64,000 nt of DNA. Origin: Paenibacillus sp. V4I7 (GTDB lineage: Bacteria > Bacillota > Bacilli > Paenibacillales > NBRC-103111). Below, in pieces: positions 36,208 through 44,488 of this stretch; the stretch's first letter is position 1; each line of letters opens with the position of its first letter. The notes below the pieces were generated by a model that saw nothing but the letters and a program-made list of their open reading frames with translations, was not told the origin of the DNA and made no database searches. The stretch spans positions 2,294,001 to 2,358,000 of the forward strand of contig NZ_JAUSZD010000002.1 of the NCBI RefSeq assembly GCF_030817275.1. The letters run 5' to 3'. The translations under genes and the position numbers were made by a program.

Positions 36208-38457
36208 ATGATAAGAAAAAAATCCCTATCGGATTTAATACAAGGATTAAAAAGTAATGAAAATATAGTTAATTGGCATGAAGTTGAACCGCAAGAAGCA
36301 AAGACCCGTTCAATGCCTGAAAGCGTAGACCTAAGAATAAAGGCCGCATTAACTCAAAGAGGAATAGAACAGTTATACACTCACCAGCACACAGCTTATG
36401 AAACTGTACGTAAAGGTGAAAATATTGTTGCTGTTACCCCAACTGCTTCGGGTAAAACACTTTGTTATAACCTTCCTGTATTACAGGCAGTAGCCGAAGA
36501 CGACGGAAGCCGCGCGCTTTACTTATTCCCAACGAAAGCCCTGGCGCAAGACCAAAAAAGCGAATTAAACGAAATCATTACGGAAATGGGCATTGATATA
36601 AAAAGCTTCACATATGACGGCGATACTTCCCCAGCAATTAGGCAGCTTGTTAGAACTGTAGGGCATATTGTAATTACTAACCCAGATATGTTACATGCTG
36701 CAATCCTTCCCCATCATACGAAATGGGTAAGTTTATTTAGTAATCTTAAATACATTGTCATTGATGAACTACATACTTACAGGGGCGTTTTCGGCAGCCA
36801 TGTAGCAAATGTTATTCGTAGATTACAACGAATCTGCAAATTTTACGGCAGCAACCCTCTTTTCATTTGTACTTCTGCGACAATAGCAAATCCAAAGGAA
36901 CTAGCAGAACAGCTTACAGGAAAGCCTATGCGGCTAATTGACGATAACGGCGCTCCTAGGGGAAGGAAGCATTTTGTTTTCTATAACCCGCCAATTGTTA
37001 ATAAGGCGTTAAACATTCGGAAAAGCGCAACAGTAGAAGTAAACCATTTAGCCAGGGAATTCTTAGCAAATAAAGTACAGACTATTGTTTTTGCCCGAAG
37101 TCGGGTACGAGTAGAGATAATCTTAAGCCACATACAAGAACTGGTTAAGAATGAAATAGGGGCAAAATCTATAAGGGGTTATAGGGGCGGTTACTTACCA
37201 AGTCAGCGGAGGGAAATTGAAAGAGGGTTAAGGAACGGGGAAATTTTAGGCGTAGTAAGCACGAACGCTTTAGAATTGGGAGTAGACATAGGTCAACTGC
37301 AAGTCTGCATTATGAGTGGCTACCCTGGAAGTGTAGCAAGTACTTGGCAGCAAGCAGGCAGGGCAGGTAGACGGCATGGGGAAGCCCTGGTCCTAATGGT
37401 AGCAAGCAATACACCCATAGACCAGTACATAGTCCAAAATCCTGAATATTTTTTCGACCGTTCCCCGGAATCAGCAAGAATTAACCCGGAAAATTTAATT
37501 ATTCTTGTTGATCATTTACGCTGCGCTGCTTATGAACTTCCAATGAAAAAGGGGGAAGAATTCGGGCCTTTAGAGATAGCCGACATTTTGGAATACCTGG
37601 TAGAAGAAAGGGTACTGCATCAGGCGGGGGATTCTTTTTTCTGGGCGAATCAGTCTTTCCCAGCAAGCGAAGTAAGTCTGCGTTCGGCAGCACAAGAAAA
37701 TGTAGTCATAATCGACCAGTCGGACGTAGCGAATGTAAAAATTATTGGGGAAATGGACAGATTTAGCGCTATGACCCTGTTACATGACGAAGCTATTTAT
37801 CTTCATGAAGGGGTACAGTTTCAAGTTGAGAAGCTGGACTGGGAGCATAAGAAGGCCTACGTACGGGAAGTCGATGTAGAATATTACACGGACGCAAACC
37901 TAGCGGTAAAGCTTATAGTATTAGAAGTTGACCGGACGGAAAACAGGCGAACCACATCACTTCATTATGGCGATGTTCGAGTAAACGCGATGCCAACACT
38001 GTTTAAGAAAATACGCTTAACCAGTTTCGAAAATATCGGATACGGTCCAATTAACCTACCCGAAGAAGAACTGCATACCAGCGCGACCTGGATAGAGTTA
38101 AAAGAGGTAGACCCGACATTAGGGACGAAAACGCTGGAACAACTGCTTTTAGGAATTTCGAATGTACTGAGGCATATAGTACCAATTCATGTAATGTGCG
38201 ACCGAAGCGATATACACGTAGTTTCACAAATAAGGGCCGAGCATACGCAGCTGCCTACGATTTTCATATATGACCATTACCCCGGCGGCATTGGACTTGC
38301 CGAAGACGTTTATAGGCGTTTTGACGATATAAAAGCTGCGGCAAGAAATTTAATACGAAAATGTCTCTGTGAAGACGGCTGCCCTTCATGTATTGGTACG
38401 GAAATAGAGGGACTTAACGCAAAACAAAAAAGTATAGAATTGTTGGGGGTAATATGA
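36208..38457 (+). CDS. mrfA: DEAD/DEAH-box helicase MrfA (YprA)
   Basis: A 749-residue superfamily-2 helicase, the length I recall for B. subtilis MrfA, which acts with MrfB in repair of mitomycin-C lesions. Walker A is in TPTASGKTL (near 79), the DEAH-type box is DELH (near 186) and motif VI is QQAGRAGRR. The C-terminal DUF1998 region ends in a four-cysteine cluster, CLCEDGCPSC (near 719). The ATG at 36208 lies behind GGAGTGG. The gene is visibly AT-richer, with more ATA, GTA and AGG codons than its neighbours. A remnant of a second mrfA follows it, so it may have been acquired horizontally. Confidence 0.9.
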   Translation: MIRKKSLSDLIQGLKSNENIVNWHEVEPQEAKTRSMPESVDLRIKAALTQRGIEQLYTHQHTAYETVRKGENIVAVTPTASGKTLCYNLPVLQAVAEDDGSRALYLFPTKALAQDQKSELNEIITEMGIDIKSFTYDGDTSPAIRQLVRTVGHIVITNPDMLHAAILPHHTKWVSLFSNLKYIVIDELHTYRGVFGSHVANVIRRLQRICKFYGSNPLFICTSATIANPKELAEQLTGKPMRLIDDNGAPRGRKHFVFYNPPIVNKALNIRKSATVEVNHLAREFLANKVQTIVFARSRVRVEIILSHIQELVKNEIGAKSIRGYRGGYLPSQRREIERGLRNGEILGVVSTNALELGVDIGQLQVCIMSGYPGSVASTWQQAGRAGRRHGEALVLMVASNTPIDQYIVQNPEYFFDRSPESARINPENLIILVDHLRCAAYELPMKKGEEFGPLEIADILEYLVEERVLHQAGDSFFWANQSFPASEVSLRSAAQENVVIIDQSDVANVKIIGEMDRFSAMTLLHDEAIYLHEGVQFQVEKLDWEHKKAYVREVDVEYYTDANLAVKLIVLEVDRTENRRTTSLHYGDVRVNAMPTLFKKIRLTSFENIGYGPINLPEEELHTSATWIELKEVDPTLGTKTLEQLLLGISNVLRHIVPIHVMCDRSDIHVVSQIRAEHTQLPTIFIYDHYPGGIGLAEDVYRRFDDIKAAARNLIRKCLCEDGCPSCIGTEIEGLNAKQKSIELLGVI

Positions 38458-38666
38458 AAATACGTGGTTCTGTACCCTGCTACATTAAATTTCGTTTGAG
38501 AACGCACAAGAACATAGATGCTGGCCCTATTCGGTTGCCCGAAGAAGAGCTGCTTACGAGATCTTATTGGTTTACCGTCGACGAGGAGATGTCGGCGGGG
38601 CGTTCGGCCAATGATAAGCAGCATGTGCTGCTCAGCATTGCGCAGCTCGAAGGCGGTGCCCGATGA
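38454..38666 (+). pseudogene. Remnant of a second mrfA gene (70 codons)
   Basis: The frame from ATG 38454 (overlapping the mrfA stop) encodes KFRLRTHKNIDAGPIRLPEE, which aligns with residues ~595-640 of the upstream helicase (KIRLTSFENIGYGPINLPEE), and continues with a further stretch that departs from that copy. The DNA style changes sharply to GC-rich from about 38520, like the following mrfB. I read it as the leftover of the original mrfA, the rest of which was lost when the present copy arrived. It still has GGGGG before its ATG and overlaps mrfB by ATGA, so it may be translated as a coupling peptide. Confidence 0.72.
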
Positions 38667-40039
38667 GCGGGCTCCGCGAGAGGCTGGGCCGCCTGCGGGG
38701 ACCTTCGGCGGCTCAGGTTGCACCGCCGACCCTGCCTGCGGCAGACGGCGAGTGGGCGCAGCTCGGCGCCCATGTAGAAACGAGCCCGGCCGGCTCGTTC
38801 GTCATGCGGCGCCGTGTGTACGGCGCGGACAGCGTGCACGGCAAGTATCGGCTGCGTGAGCTGGCCGATGTTGCGCAGCAGCTGTCCTGCTTTCACGACC
38901 GTGACGCCGTCGTCCGGCTCGAAGAGCTGCTCTTCTTCGACACCGAAACGACCGGACTCGGCGTCGGTGCAGGTAACGTGCCGTTCATGGTCGGCATCGG
39001 CTTTTATACCGGTGAGTTGTTCACGGTAGAACAGCTCTTGATTCGCAACCCAGCGGAAGAGCATGCTATGCTTGTTTATTTGCAAGAACTGCTCGAGCGC
39101 TTCACGCATATTATTTCCTACAATGGCCGAACATTCGATTGGCCTATTCTAAAAAATCGTTATGTTCTTAATCGACTCCAATTGGACGATACGAAGCTGC
39201 TTCAGCTTGATCTTCTTTACCCCTCGAGAAGCCTGTGGCGAAACACGCTGCCATCTTGTCGTCTCAGTAAAGTTGAAGAGAGCCGCCTCGGTTTTGAACG
39301 TGTAGATGATGTGCCGGGATCCATGGCACCCGCTTTATATTTTCAATATCTGGCCGAGAAAAATCCATCTATACTCGAAGGTGTTTTCGTTCATAATGAG
39401 CACGATATCGTTACTTTAGCAGCACTTGCCATACATTTCGGCAAACTGCTGAGTGAAAAAATCGAAATCGAACCCGAAATCGAACTAGAAGAACTGTTTC
39501 GAACAGGACTGTGGCTAGACAAAATGGGTCGTTCTACAATAGCAGAGACATATTTCGAAGAATTGTTTGCTAGGTTAATGAATGATCTGGAATCATCTAA
39601 TCCTGCTGATAAAGAATCAGCCATTCTTCTGTTAGCAGCTTTTTATAAGAAAAATGGTGAGCATCTTCGCGCAGTTGAACTATGGAAACGATGGATTCTC
39701 ATCAAAAACGTGAGCATTGCGCTTCATTTGGAGCCTTATTTGGAGCTAGCGATGTATTACGAGCATCGAGAGAAGAACTTTGCTCAGGCGATATTTTACG
39801 CTGAGGAGGCTTGGGCGAAGCTCTGGCGCCGCCGTTCACTTCACCGTGGAGATAAACGTCAAAACGAAGTCGAGGAAGCACTGGAGAAACGTATCCATCG
39901 ATTGAAAGGTAAGTTGAGGAAAGCTGAAAGTCATCCGTTTGAGATGAAATCACTTGCTGTGAAGGGTAAGAACACATCGAAAGAGATAACCAAGACACGC
40001 AAAATAAAGCCGATTTACGTTAGTGAAGGCCTAATTTAA
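38663..40039 (+). CDS. mrfB: DEDD exonuclease MrfB (YprB)
   Basis: A 458-residue RNase-H-like protein with the DEDDh exonuclease motif ExoI FDTETTGLG (near 92), an ExoII-like ISYNGRTFDWPILKNR and a distal HNEHDIVTL that holds the last acidic residue. A C-terminal helical region (about 270-400) looks TPR-like. In B. subtilis MrfB is the nuclease partner of MrfA. The first ~110 codons are strikingly GC-rich while the remainder matches the surrounding genome. It starts within ATGA of the remnant. Confidence 0.9.
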   Translation: MSGLRERLGRLRGPSAAQVAPPTLPAADGEWAQLGAHVETSPAGSFVMRRRVYGADSVHGKYRLRELADVAQQLSCFHDRDAVVRLEELLFFDTETTGLGVGAGNVPFMVGIGFYTGELFTVEQLLIRNPAEEHAMLVYLQELLERFTHIISYNGRTFDWPILKNRYVLNRLQLDDTKLLQLDLLYPSRSLWRNTLPSCRLSKVEESRLGFERVDDVPGSMAPALYFQYLAEKNPSILEGVFVHNEHDIVTLAALAIHFGKLLSEKIEIEPEIELEELFRTGLWLDKMGRSTIAETYFEELFARLMNDLESSNPADKESAILLLAAFYKKNGEHLRAVELWKRWILIKNVSIALHLEPYLELAMYYEHREKNFAQAIFYAEEAWAKLWRRRSLHRGDKRQNEVEEALEKRIHRLKGKLRKAESHPFEMKSLAVKGKNTSKEITKTRKIKPIYVSEGLI

Positions 40040-40075
40040 TGGGGATGGACGCCAATTCTAGTTATTTAACACATT

Positions 40076-40267
40076 GATAAGAGCTTCTAGAGACTGCTAA
40101 ATTTCATTTTTCATCAATGAACAAGAAATAGAAGCTCCTAGAGGCTCCTAATTTAAGCATTTTCACCAGTTTTGATAGCATTCCATAGCAATAGAAGTCC
40201 CTAAAGACTGCTATTGCTCATTTTCATACGATTAAGATTGAAATAAGAGTCTCTAGGGGCTCTTATT
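40076..40267. repeat. Array of four palindromic repeats, ~51-63 bp apart
   Basis: Four ~26-bp near-palindromes begin at 40076, 40127, 40190 and 40242, with arms AATAGAAG or AATAAGAG, a core like CTAGAG and right arms such as CTCTTATT. They belong to the same family as three copies near 21586-21847. The spacers (23-36 bases) are not unique: each after the first three repeats contains a CATTTTCA-like motif, so the true unit is a degenerate ~55-bp tandem element. The rest of the 40040-40497 gap holds nothing I can identify. Confidence 0.8.
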
Positions 40268-40497
40268 TTTGAATTCATGTCGAAGGCAGCATCTATGTTT
40301 TGTCAAAAGAGAAATCAGGGGAGCGCCTAGTTTAAAGCAAGAAGCATTAAGAAGAGCTAAGCAGCACTACGAGCACAAAGAAACACCAAAAGCACCAAGA
40401 ATTCTCCAACACCATCCAGAAGGTTGTGTAAGGTAGTTCCGTTTACTTTCCCAGTCATTTGGTTATACAAGGAAGAAAAAGGCAAGGAGAGTTCACC

Positions 40498-41307
40498 ATG
40501 CCCGAACTTCCAGAGATGGAAACGTATCGTCAGCAGTTGACGCGATTGATCCAAGGCGCGCCAATCACTGGGGCGGAAGTTACGCGTCCGAAATCATTGA
40601 ATGTGGAGCCGGATAGTTTCATTCGGAAGCTAACTGGAAACCGTATTGTACGGATAGATCGCAGAGCTAAACATTTGCTGTTTCACTTGGTATCAGGTGA
40701 AGTTTTGTTATTGCATTTAATGCTTGGTGGTTGGATGTTCTATGGAACGGAGGATGAGAAGCCGGACCGGACAACGCAAGTTGTGATCCATTTTGGCACG
40801 AAGCACTTATATTTCATTGGATTGCGGTTAGGATATTTGCACATGCATACACGGCCTGAGGTTGATCTGCTTTTAGGCAAGCTTGGGCCTGAGCCACTGG
40901 ATTCCAGCTTTACTTTTCCACAGTTCCAGCAGGTGTTGAAAAGTAAGAAAAGCAACTTGAAATTATCCTTTGTTGACCAATCGTTTCTCTCAGGGATCGG
41001 GAACTGCTATTCCGATGAGATATGCTTTTATGCGGGTATTCTCCCACTTCGTAAACTGTCCTCACTGACAGAAGAAGAGCAAAATCGCTTATTTCAGGCC
41101 ATGCGCTCGGTTCTTCTCGAAGCTATTCAATTCGGGGGATATATAGACGAGCCTCTGTTTGTTGGGGACCGTTTGACAGGGCAATTTGATGCTAAGTGTC
41201 GCGTATATGATCGAGAAGGGGAGCCTTGTTTGCGCTGCGGACATCCACTAATAAAGACAGAAGTTTCGAGCCGCAAATGCTTCTACTGTGCTAATTGTCA
41301 AGCGTGA
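40498..41307 (+). CDS. Fpg/Nei-family DNA glycosylase
   Basis: A 269-residue base-excision glycosylase/AP lyase. The processed N-terminus PELPE supplies the catalytic proline and glutamate. LLHLMLGGWM is the conserved lysine/loop region, DQSFLSGIGNCYSDEI is the helix-two-turn-helix, and the C-terminal zinc finger has four cysteines (CLRCG and CFYCANC). The finger loop reads SSRKCFYC rather than the usual GRSTFYC, so specificity could differ from MutM. CAAGGAGAG precedes the ATG. The endonuclease IV gene follows by 15 bases, giving a compact repair pair. Confidence 0.9.
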   Translation: MPELPEMETYRQQLTRLIQGAPITGAEVTRPKSLNVEPDSFIRKLTGNRIVRIDRRAKHLLFHLVSGEVLLLHLMLGGWMFYGTEDEKPDRTTQVVIHFGTKHLYFIGLRLGYLHMHTRPEVDLLLGKLGPEPLDSSFTFPQFQQVLKSKKSNLKLSFVDQSFLSGIGNCYSDEICFYAGILPLRKLSSLTEEEQNRLFQAMRSVLLEAIQFGGYIDEPLFVGDRLTGQFDAKCRVYDREGEPCLRCGHPLIKTEVSSRKCFYCANCQA

Positions 41308-41322
41308 AAGGGCTGATTCCTG

Positions 41323-42150
41323 ATGTTTATTGGCGCTCATGTTAGTACGCGTGGCGGCTATTTAGGTGCGGCCAAAACCGCTCTGTCTATAGGGGCAAAT
41401 GCATTTCAATACTTTCCCATGAACCCGCGCAGTCTTTCTACCAAATTAGTTAATCAAAGAGATACAAGCGCATGCGCGCAATTTTGCCAAGAACACGGCA
41501 TGTTGTCGATTGGGCACGCTCCGTATCCCTTGAACCCAGCGGCTGATGAGGCTGAACGCGAACATATGATAAAGCTTTTGAGGAATGGTTTGGAAATTAC
41601 GGATGCCTGCGGTTCGGTAGGATTAGTGGTGCACTTTGGAAAATATATTGGAAAAGACCCGTTACAAGGTTATAAAAATATAATACAATGTTTGAATAGC
41701 GCTGCTCAGGGATATGAGGGTTCTTCATTGATTTTGCTTGAGAATCAAGCTGGGGAAGGTGCTCAGCTTGGGCTAACCATGGAAGAAATGGTTCAAGTGC
41801 GCAAACTTAGCGGAGTTCCAGAAAAGATTGGATTTTGCTTGGATACGTGTCATGCATTTGCAAGTGGTTTATGGCAAGGGCATAATTGGTTAGAGCTTGA
41901 GACCAAGGGGAAACAGCTTGACTATTTTCCGCATCTGAAGGCTGTTCATTTGAATGACTCTGTCCATCCTTATGGTTCCCGCCGAGACCGCCATGCAAAT
42001 ATTGGGGCTGGCTATATTGGCCGTGAGAATTTTCAGCAAATGCTAGGCTCTTCCTATTTGAAACAAATTCCCATCGTTCTTGAAACAGGTTCAGGAAGTG
42101 ACGGTACACATGCTCAGGAAATTGCACTGGTGAAATCTTTGGTATACTAG
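41323..42150 (+). CDS. nfo: Endonuclease IV (AP endonuclease)
   Basis: A 275-residue TIM-barrel AP endonuclease with three zinc ions. Key segments are IGAHVST at the start, LVVHFGKYIG, LENQAGEG, IGFCLDTCHAFASG, VHLNDSVHPYGSRRDRHANIG and IVLETG, which supply the His/Glu/Asp zinc ligands. It would incise the abasic sites left by the glycosylase encoded just upstream. Confidence 0.94.
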   Translation: MFIGAHVSTRGGYLGAAKTALSIGANAFQYFPMNPRSLSTKLVNQRDTSACAQFCQEHGMLSIGHAPYPLNPAADEAEREHMIKLLRNGLEITDACGSVGLVVHFGKYIGKDPLQGYKNIIQCLNSAAQGYEGSSLILLENQAGEGAQLGLTMEEMVQVRKLSGVPEKIGFCLDTCHAFASGLWQGHNWLELETKGKQLDYFPHLKAVHLNDSVHPYGSRRDRHANIGAGYIGRENFQQMLGSSYLKQIPIVLETGSGSDGTHAQEIALVKSLVY

Positions 42151-42192
42151 TACTTCATTCATTTCATCATGAATAGGAAAGGAAATCCGATC

Positions 42193-42546
42193 ATGATTCA
42201 TGTATACTTAGATGACTTGCGACCTTGTCCCCAAGGATTTACTTTAGCCAAAGATGTCAAAGAATGCATTTTACTGCTCCAGGAGTTTGATGTTGATATT
42301 TTATCGTTAGATCATGATTTGGGTTGGTCTACGATGGAGACTGGCATGGACGTCGTCATTTGGTTAACGCAACAGCGCAAATTTCCCAAAACAATTTATA
42401 TTCATACTTCCAGTCCCTCGGCTTGTACGGCAATGTATCAAATGCTTTACACGGCCAAACCCGAAGGGATGAGTCTATACCCTCACCGAATTCCTGACGA
42501 TTTGCTCATGCAGATTGCACAAGGTACATATACGAGTGAGCCGTAG
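42193..42546 (+). CDS. Small receiver-like protein (cREC type)
   Basis: A 117-residue protein beginning MIHVYLDDLRPCPQGF, with LSLDHDLGW and YIHTSSPSA. The pattern of acidic residue clusters at strand ends resembles a response-regulator receiver fold, and such proteins are widespread but uncharacterised. It has no output domain. The ATG at 42193 follows AAAGGA at suitable distance; an upstream ATG at 42169 would have no site. An orphan ABC ATPase gene follows closely. Confidence 0.7.
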   Translation: MIHVYLDDLRPCPQGFTLAKDVKECILLLQEFDVDILSLDHDLGWSTMETGMDVVIWLTQQRKFPKTIYIHTSSPSACTAMYQMLYTAKPEGMSLYPHRIPDDLLMQIAQGTYTSEP

Positions 42547-42567
42547 TCAGAAAGGAATCGACCGCAA

Positions 42568-43341
42568 ATGATCCATTTATCCGGTATTCATTTTATTAGA
42601 GGAGAACGTCATATTTTACAGGATGTGAATGTACACATTCAGCCAGGTGAACACTGGGTATTGTTAGGCCGTAATGGTTCAGGTAAGACAACATTGCTTG
42701 AAATGATGAATGGATACGAGTTCCCAAGTCGGGGAACGGTAGACGTGCTGGGTAACCGGTATGGTCAATGTGATGTGAGGGAAGTTCGCAAGAAAATCGG
42801 CTATATTTCACAGTCTTTGTTCGAAAAATTGAACCTAAATGACCCCGTTCTCGAAGTTGTCGCTACGGGTGAATATGCCTACCTACGGTTTTATCAGGAA
42901 ATACCGCAAGAGGTGAAAGATCGTGCTCTAGTCATGTTGGAGCGTGTCCGCATTCCTCATTTAGCTCATCAGCCTTTAGGAAGTCTTTCGCAAGGAGAAC
43001 GTAAAAAAGTCATGCTTGCCAGATCGCTCATGATGAAGCCTTCCATTCTCATTATGGACGAACCAGCGGCTGGATTAGATTTATACGAGAGAGAACGTTT
43101 TCTTACAGATGTCAACGACCTCAGCAAGCAAAACATTACGGTCGTCTACGTGACGCATCATATCGAAGAAATAATCCCTTTATTTACGCATGTTGCTATT
43201 ATTGAACAAGGTGAAATCATTGCGGCGGGGCGCAAAGAAGAAGTACTGACTCCAGAAAATATTCATCGAGCCTTTGGAATCGATATCACGTTGGAGTGGT
43301 TCCAAGAACGACCATGGCTTAAGGTTATTGAATCAAGATAG
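42568..43341 (+). CDS. ABC transporter ATP-binding protein (orphan, YlmA-like)
   Basis: A 257-residue single nucleotide-binding domain with Walker A LGRNGSGKTT, the signature LSQGERKK, Walker B ILIMDEPAAGLD and switch histidine YVTHH. No permease or binding protein is encoded nearby, and the architecture resembles the ModF/YlmA group of permease-less ATPases. The transported substrate, if any, is unknown. Confidence 0.85.
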   Translation: MIHLSGIHFIRGERHILQDVNVHIQPGEHWVLLGRNGSGKTTLLEMMNGYEFPSRGTVDVLGNRYGQCDVREVRKKIGYISQSLFEKLNLNDPVLEVVATGEYAYLRFYQEIPQEVKDRALVMLERVRIPHLAHQPLGSLSQGERKKVMLARSLMMKPSILIMDEPAAGLDLYERERFLTDVNDLSKQNITVVYVTHHIEEIIPLFTHVAIIEQGEIIAAGRKEEVLTPENIHRAFGIDITLEWFQERPWLKVIESR

Positions 43342-43364
43342 TACATTACATAAAGGATGCGGCT

Positions 43365-44402
43365 ATGACACACTTAACGACATACATTGGTACCTCGAAT
43401 CACGGGTTCGCTCAATATGCACAAGATGAAATTCGTAAATTATTTCCCTTAACTAAGTTTACTTTGTTGGTGCCGACTGAGGTGTTTATATTCGAAGTGC
43501 CCGAGGGTACAGAAGATATGATCACAACGCTTAAAGAGCAGGAGCCTATGTTTCTTAGGCACGTTCAGCCTGTGAGTCAAGACTGGGACCTGAGCCGTAC
43601 GGATGCGGATATCGAACATCTCAAGTCTTGGTTAAGAGATGCCATTTCTTCAGGGATTATTGGTTCAGGCGAGAAAATAGCCACCCAAGTGCGCAAAGAA
43701 GAGCGGGCGGATGTACCTTATGCACCTTTCACCGTCAAGGCAGCTTTAGATGAAATATTGGTTTCTGAGATTCAGGCTGAGCCCGTAGTTCGGTATGCGG
43801 ATCAAATCATTTCCGTGTATATTAGCGCCAAGAAGCTATTCGTGGGGCTGTCCAAGCCTACCGACAATTTGTCTGATTGGTCAGGCGGTGCGATCCGATT
43901 TATGAAGGAAGAGGATCAAATCTCGCGTGCTAAATTCAAGCTTTTGGAAGCGGAACAACGATTCGGTATTGATTTCAGCATTGCCCGTACGGCACTAGAT
44001 ATTGGCGCTGCTCCTGGTGGATGGACATCGTTACTTTTGGAGCGCGGCTTGCGTGTTACGGCTATTGACCCTGCATCCATGAGTCCCAGACTTCAGGGCA
44101 ACCCACTTCTCGCGATTCTTAAGAAAAATGCTGGCGATGTAAAGCTGAGGGAAAATGAGTTTGATTTGCTCGTCTGTGATATGAGCTGGGATCCACGTCA
44201 AATGGGGCGTTTAGTCGCTGATTTGCTCTATTCCTTACAAAGTGGGGGAACGGCAATCATTACGGTCAAGCTCATGCATAAAAAACCGTTCCAAACGGTT
44301 CGTGATGTTTTGAAGATTTTGGAGCCGACGCTATTTCTGCTAAAAGCCAAACAATTGTTTCACAATCGGGAAGAATTGACACTTTATTTGCAAAAGACGT
44401 AG
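43365..44402 (+). CDS. RlmM/FtsJ-like RNA methyltransferase
   Basis: A 345-residue protein with an N-terminal THUMP-like region and a C-terminal RrmJ-fold domain. Motif I is ALDIGAAPGGWTS (near residue 207). The K-D-K-E tetrad of 2'-O methyltransferases is visible in SRAKFKL, VCDMSW, ITVKLMHK and REELTLYL. This points to ribose methylation of rRNA or tRNA; the site cannot be told. A promoter for the next gene lies inside its last codons. Confidence 0.85.
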   Translation: MTHLTTYIGTSNHGFAQYAQDEIRKLFPLTKFTLLVPTEVFIFEVPEGTEDMITTLKEQEPMFLRHVQPVSQDWDLSRTDADIEHLKSWLRDAISSGIIGSGEKIATQVRKEERADVPYAPFTVKAALDEILVSEIQAEPVVRYADQIISVYISAKKLFVGLSKPTDNLSDWSGGAIRFMKEEDQISRAKFKLLEAEQRFGIDFSIARTALDIGAAPGGWTSLLLERGLRVTAIDPASMSPRLQGNPLLAILKKNAGDVKLRENEFDLLVCDMSWDPRQMGRLVADLLYSLQSGGTAIITVKLMHKKPFQTVRDVLKILEPTLFLLKAKQLFHNREELTLYLQKT

Positions 44403-44405
44403 AAT
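44376..44405 (+). promoter_or_regulatory. Probable promoter of the Ser/Thr kinase gene
   Basis: TTGACA (44376-44381) and TAGAAT (44400-44405) are 18 bases apart, inside the 3' end of the methyltransferase gene. Transcription would start about 75 bases before the kinase start codon and include the hairpin at 44434. Confidence 0.6.
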
Positions 44406-44433
44406 GTGAAAAAAAATGTAGATTTATAAAGAA

Positions 44434-44475
44434 GACCCTCTTATAATCAAGGTAAATCTTACCTGATAAGGGGGT
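44434..44475 (+). promoter_or_regulatory. Hairpin sequestering the kinase Shine-Dalgarno
   Basis: GACCCTCTTAT (44434-44444) pairs with ATAAGGGGGTC (44465-44475), with an inner AGGTAA/TTACCT helix. The 3' arm contains AAGGGGG, the only Shine-Dalgarno candidate for the kinase start at 44489. There is no proper T-run after it, so it may be an RNA switch controlling translation rather than, or as well as, a terminator of the upstream gene. Confidence 0.6.
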
Positions 44476-44488
44476 CATTTATTTATTG

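Noticed and set aside
38564..39109. Minus-strand ORF of 181 aa
   Set aside because: It is antisense to the GC-rich start of mrfB, where few stop codons occur by chance; the plus-strand frame has clear DEDD nuclease motifs.
40076..40267. CRISPR array
   Set aside because: The repeats are regularly spaced and palindromic, but they diverge from one another, the spacers share sequence, and no cas gene is present in the window.
40357..40554. Minus-strand hydrophobic ORF (65 aa)
   Set aside because: It has no ribosome binding site, overlaps the start of the glycosylase gene and has an unlikely composition.
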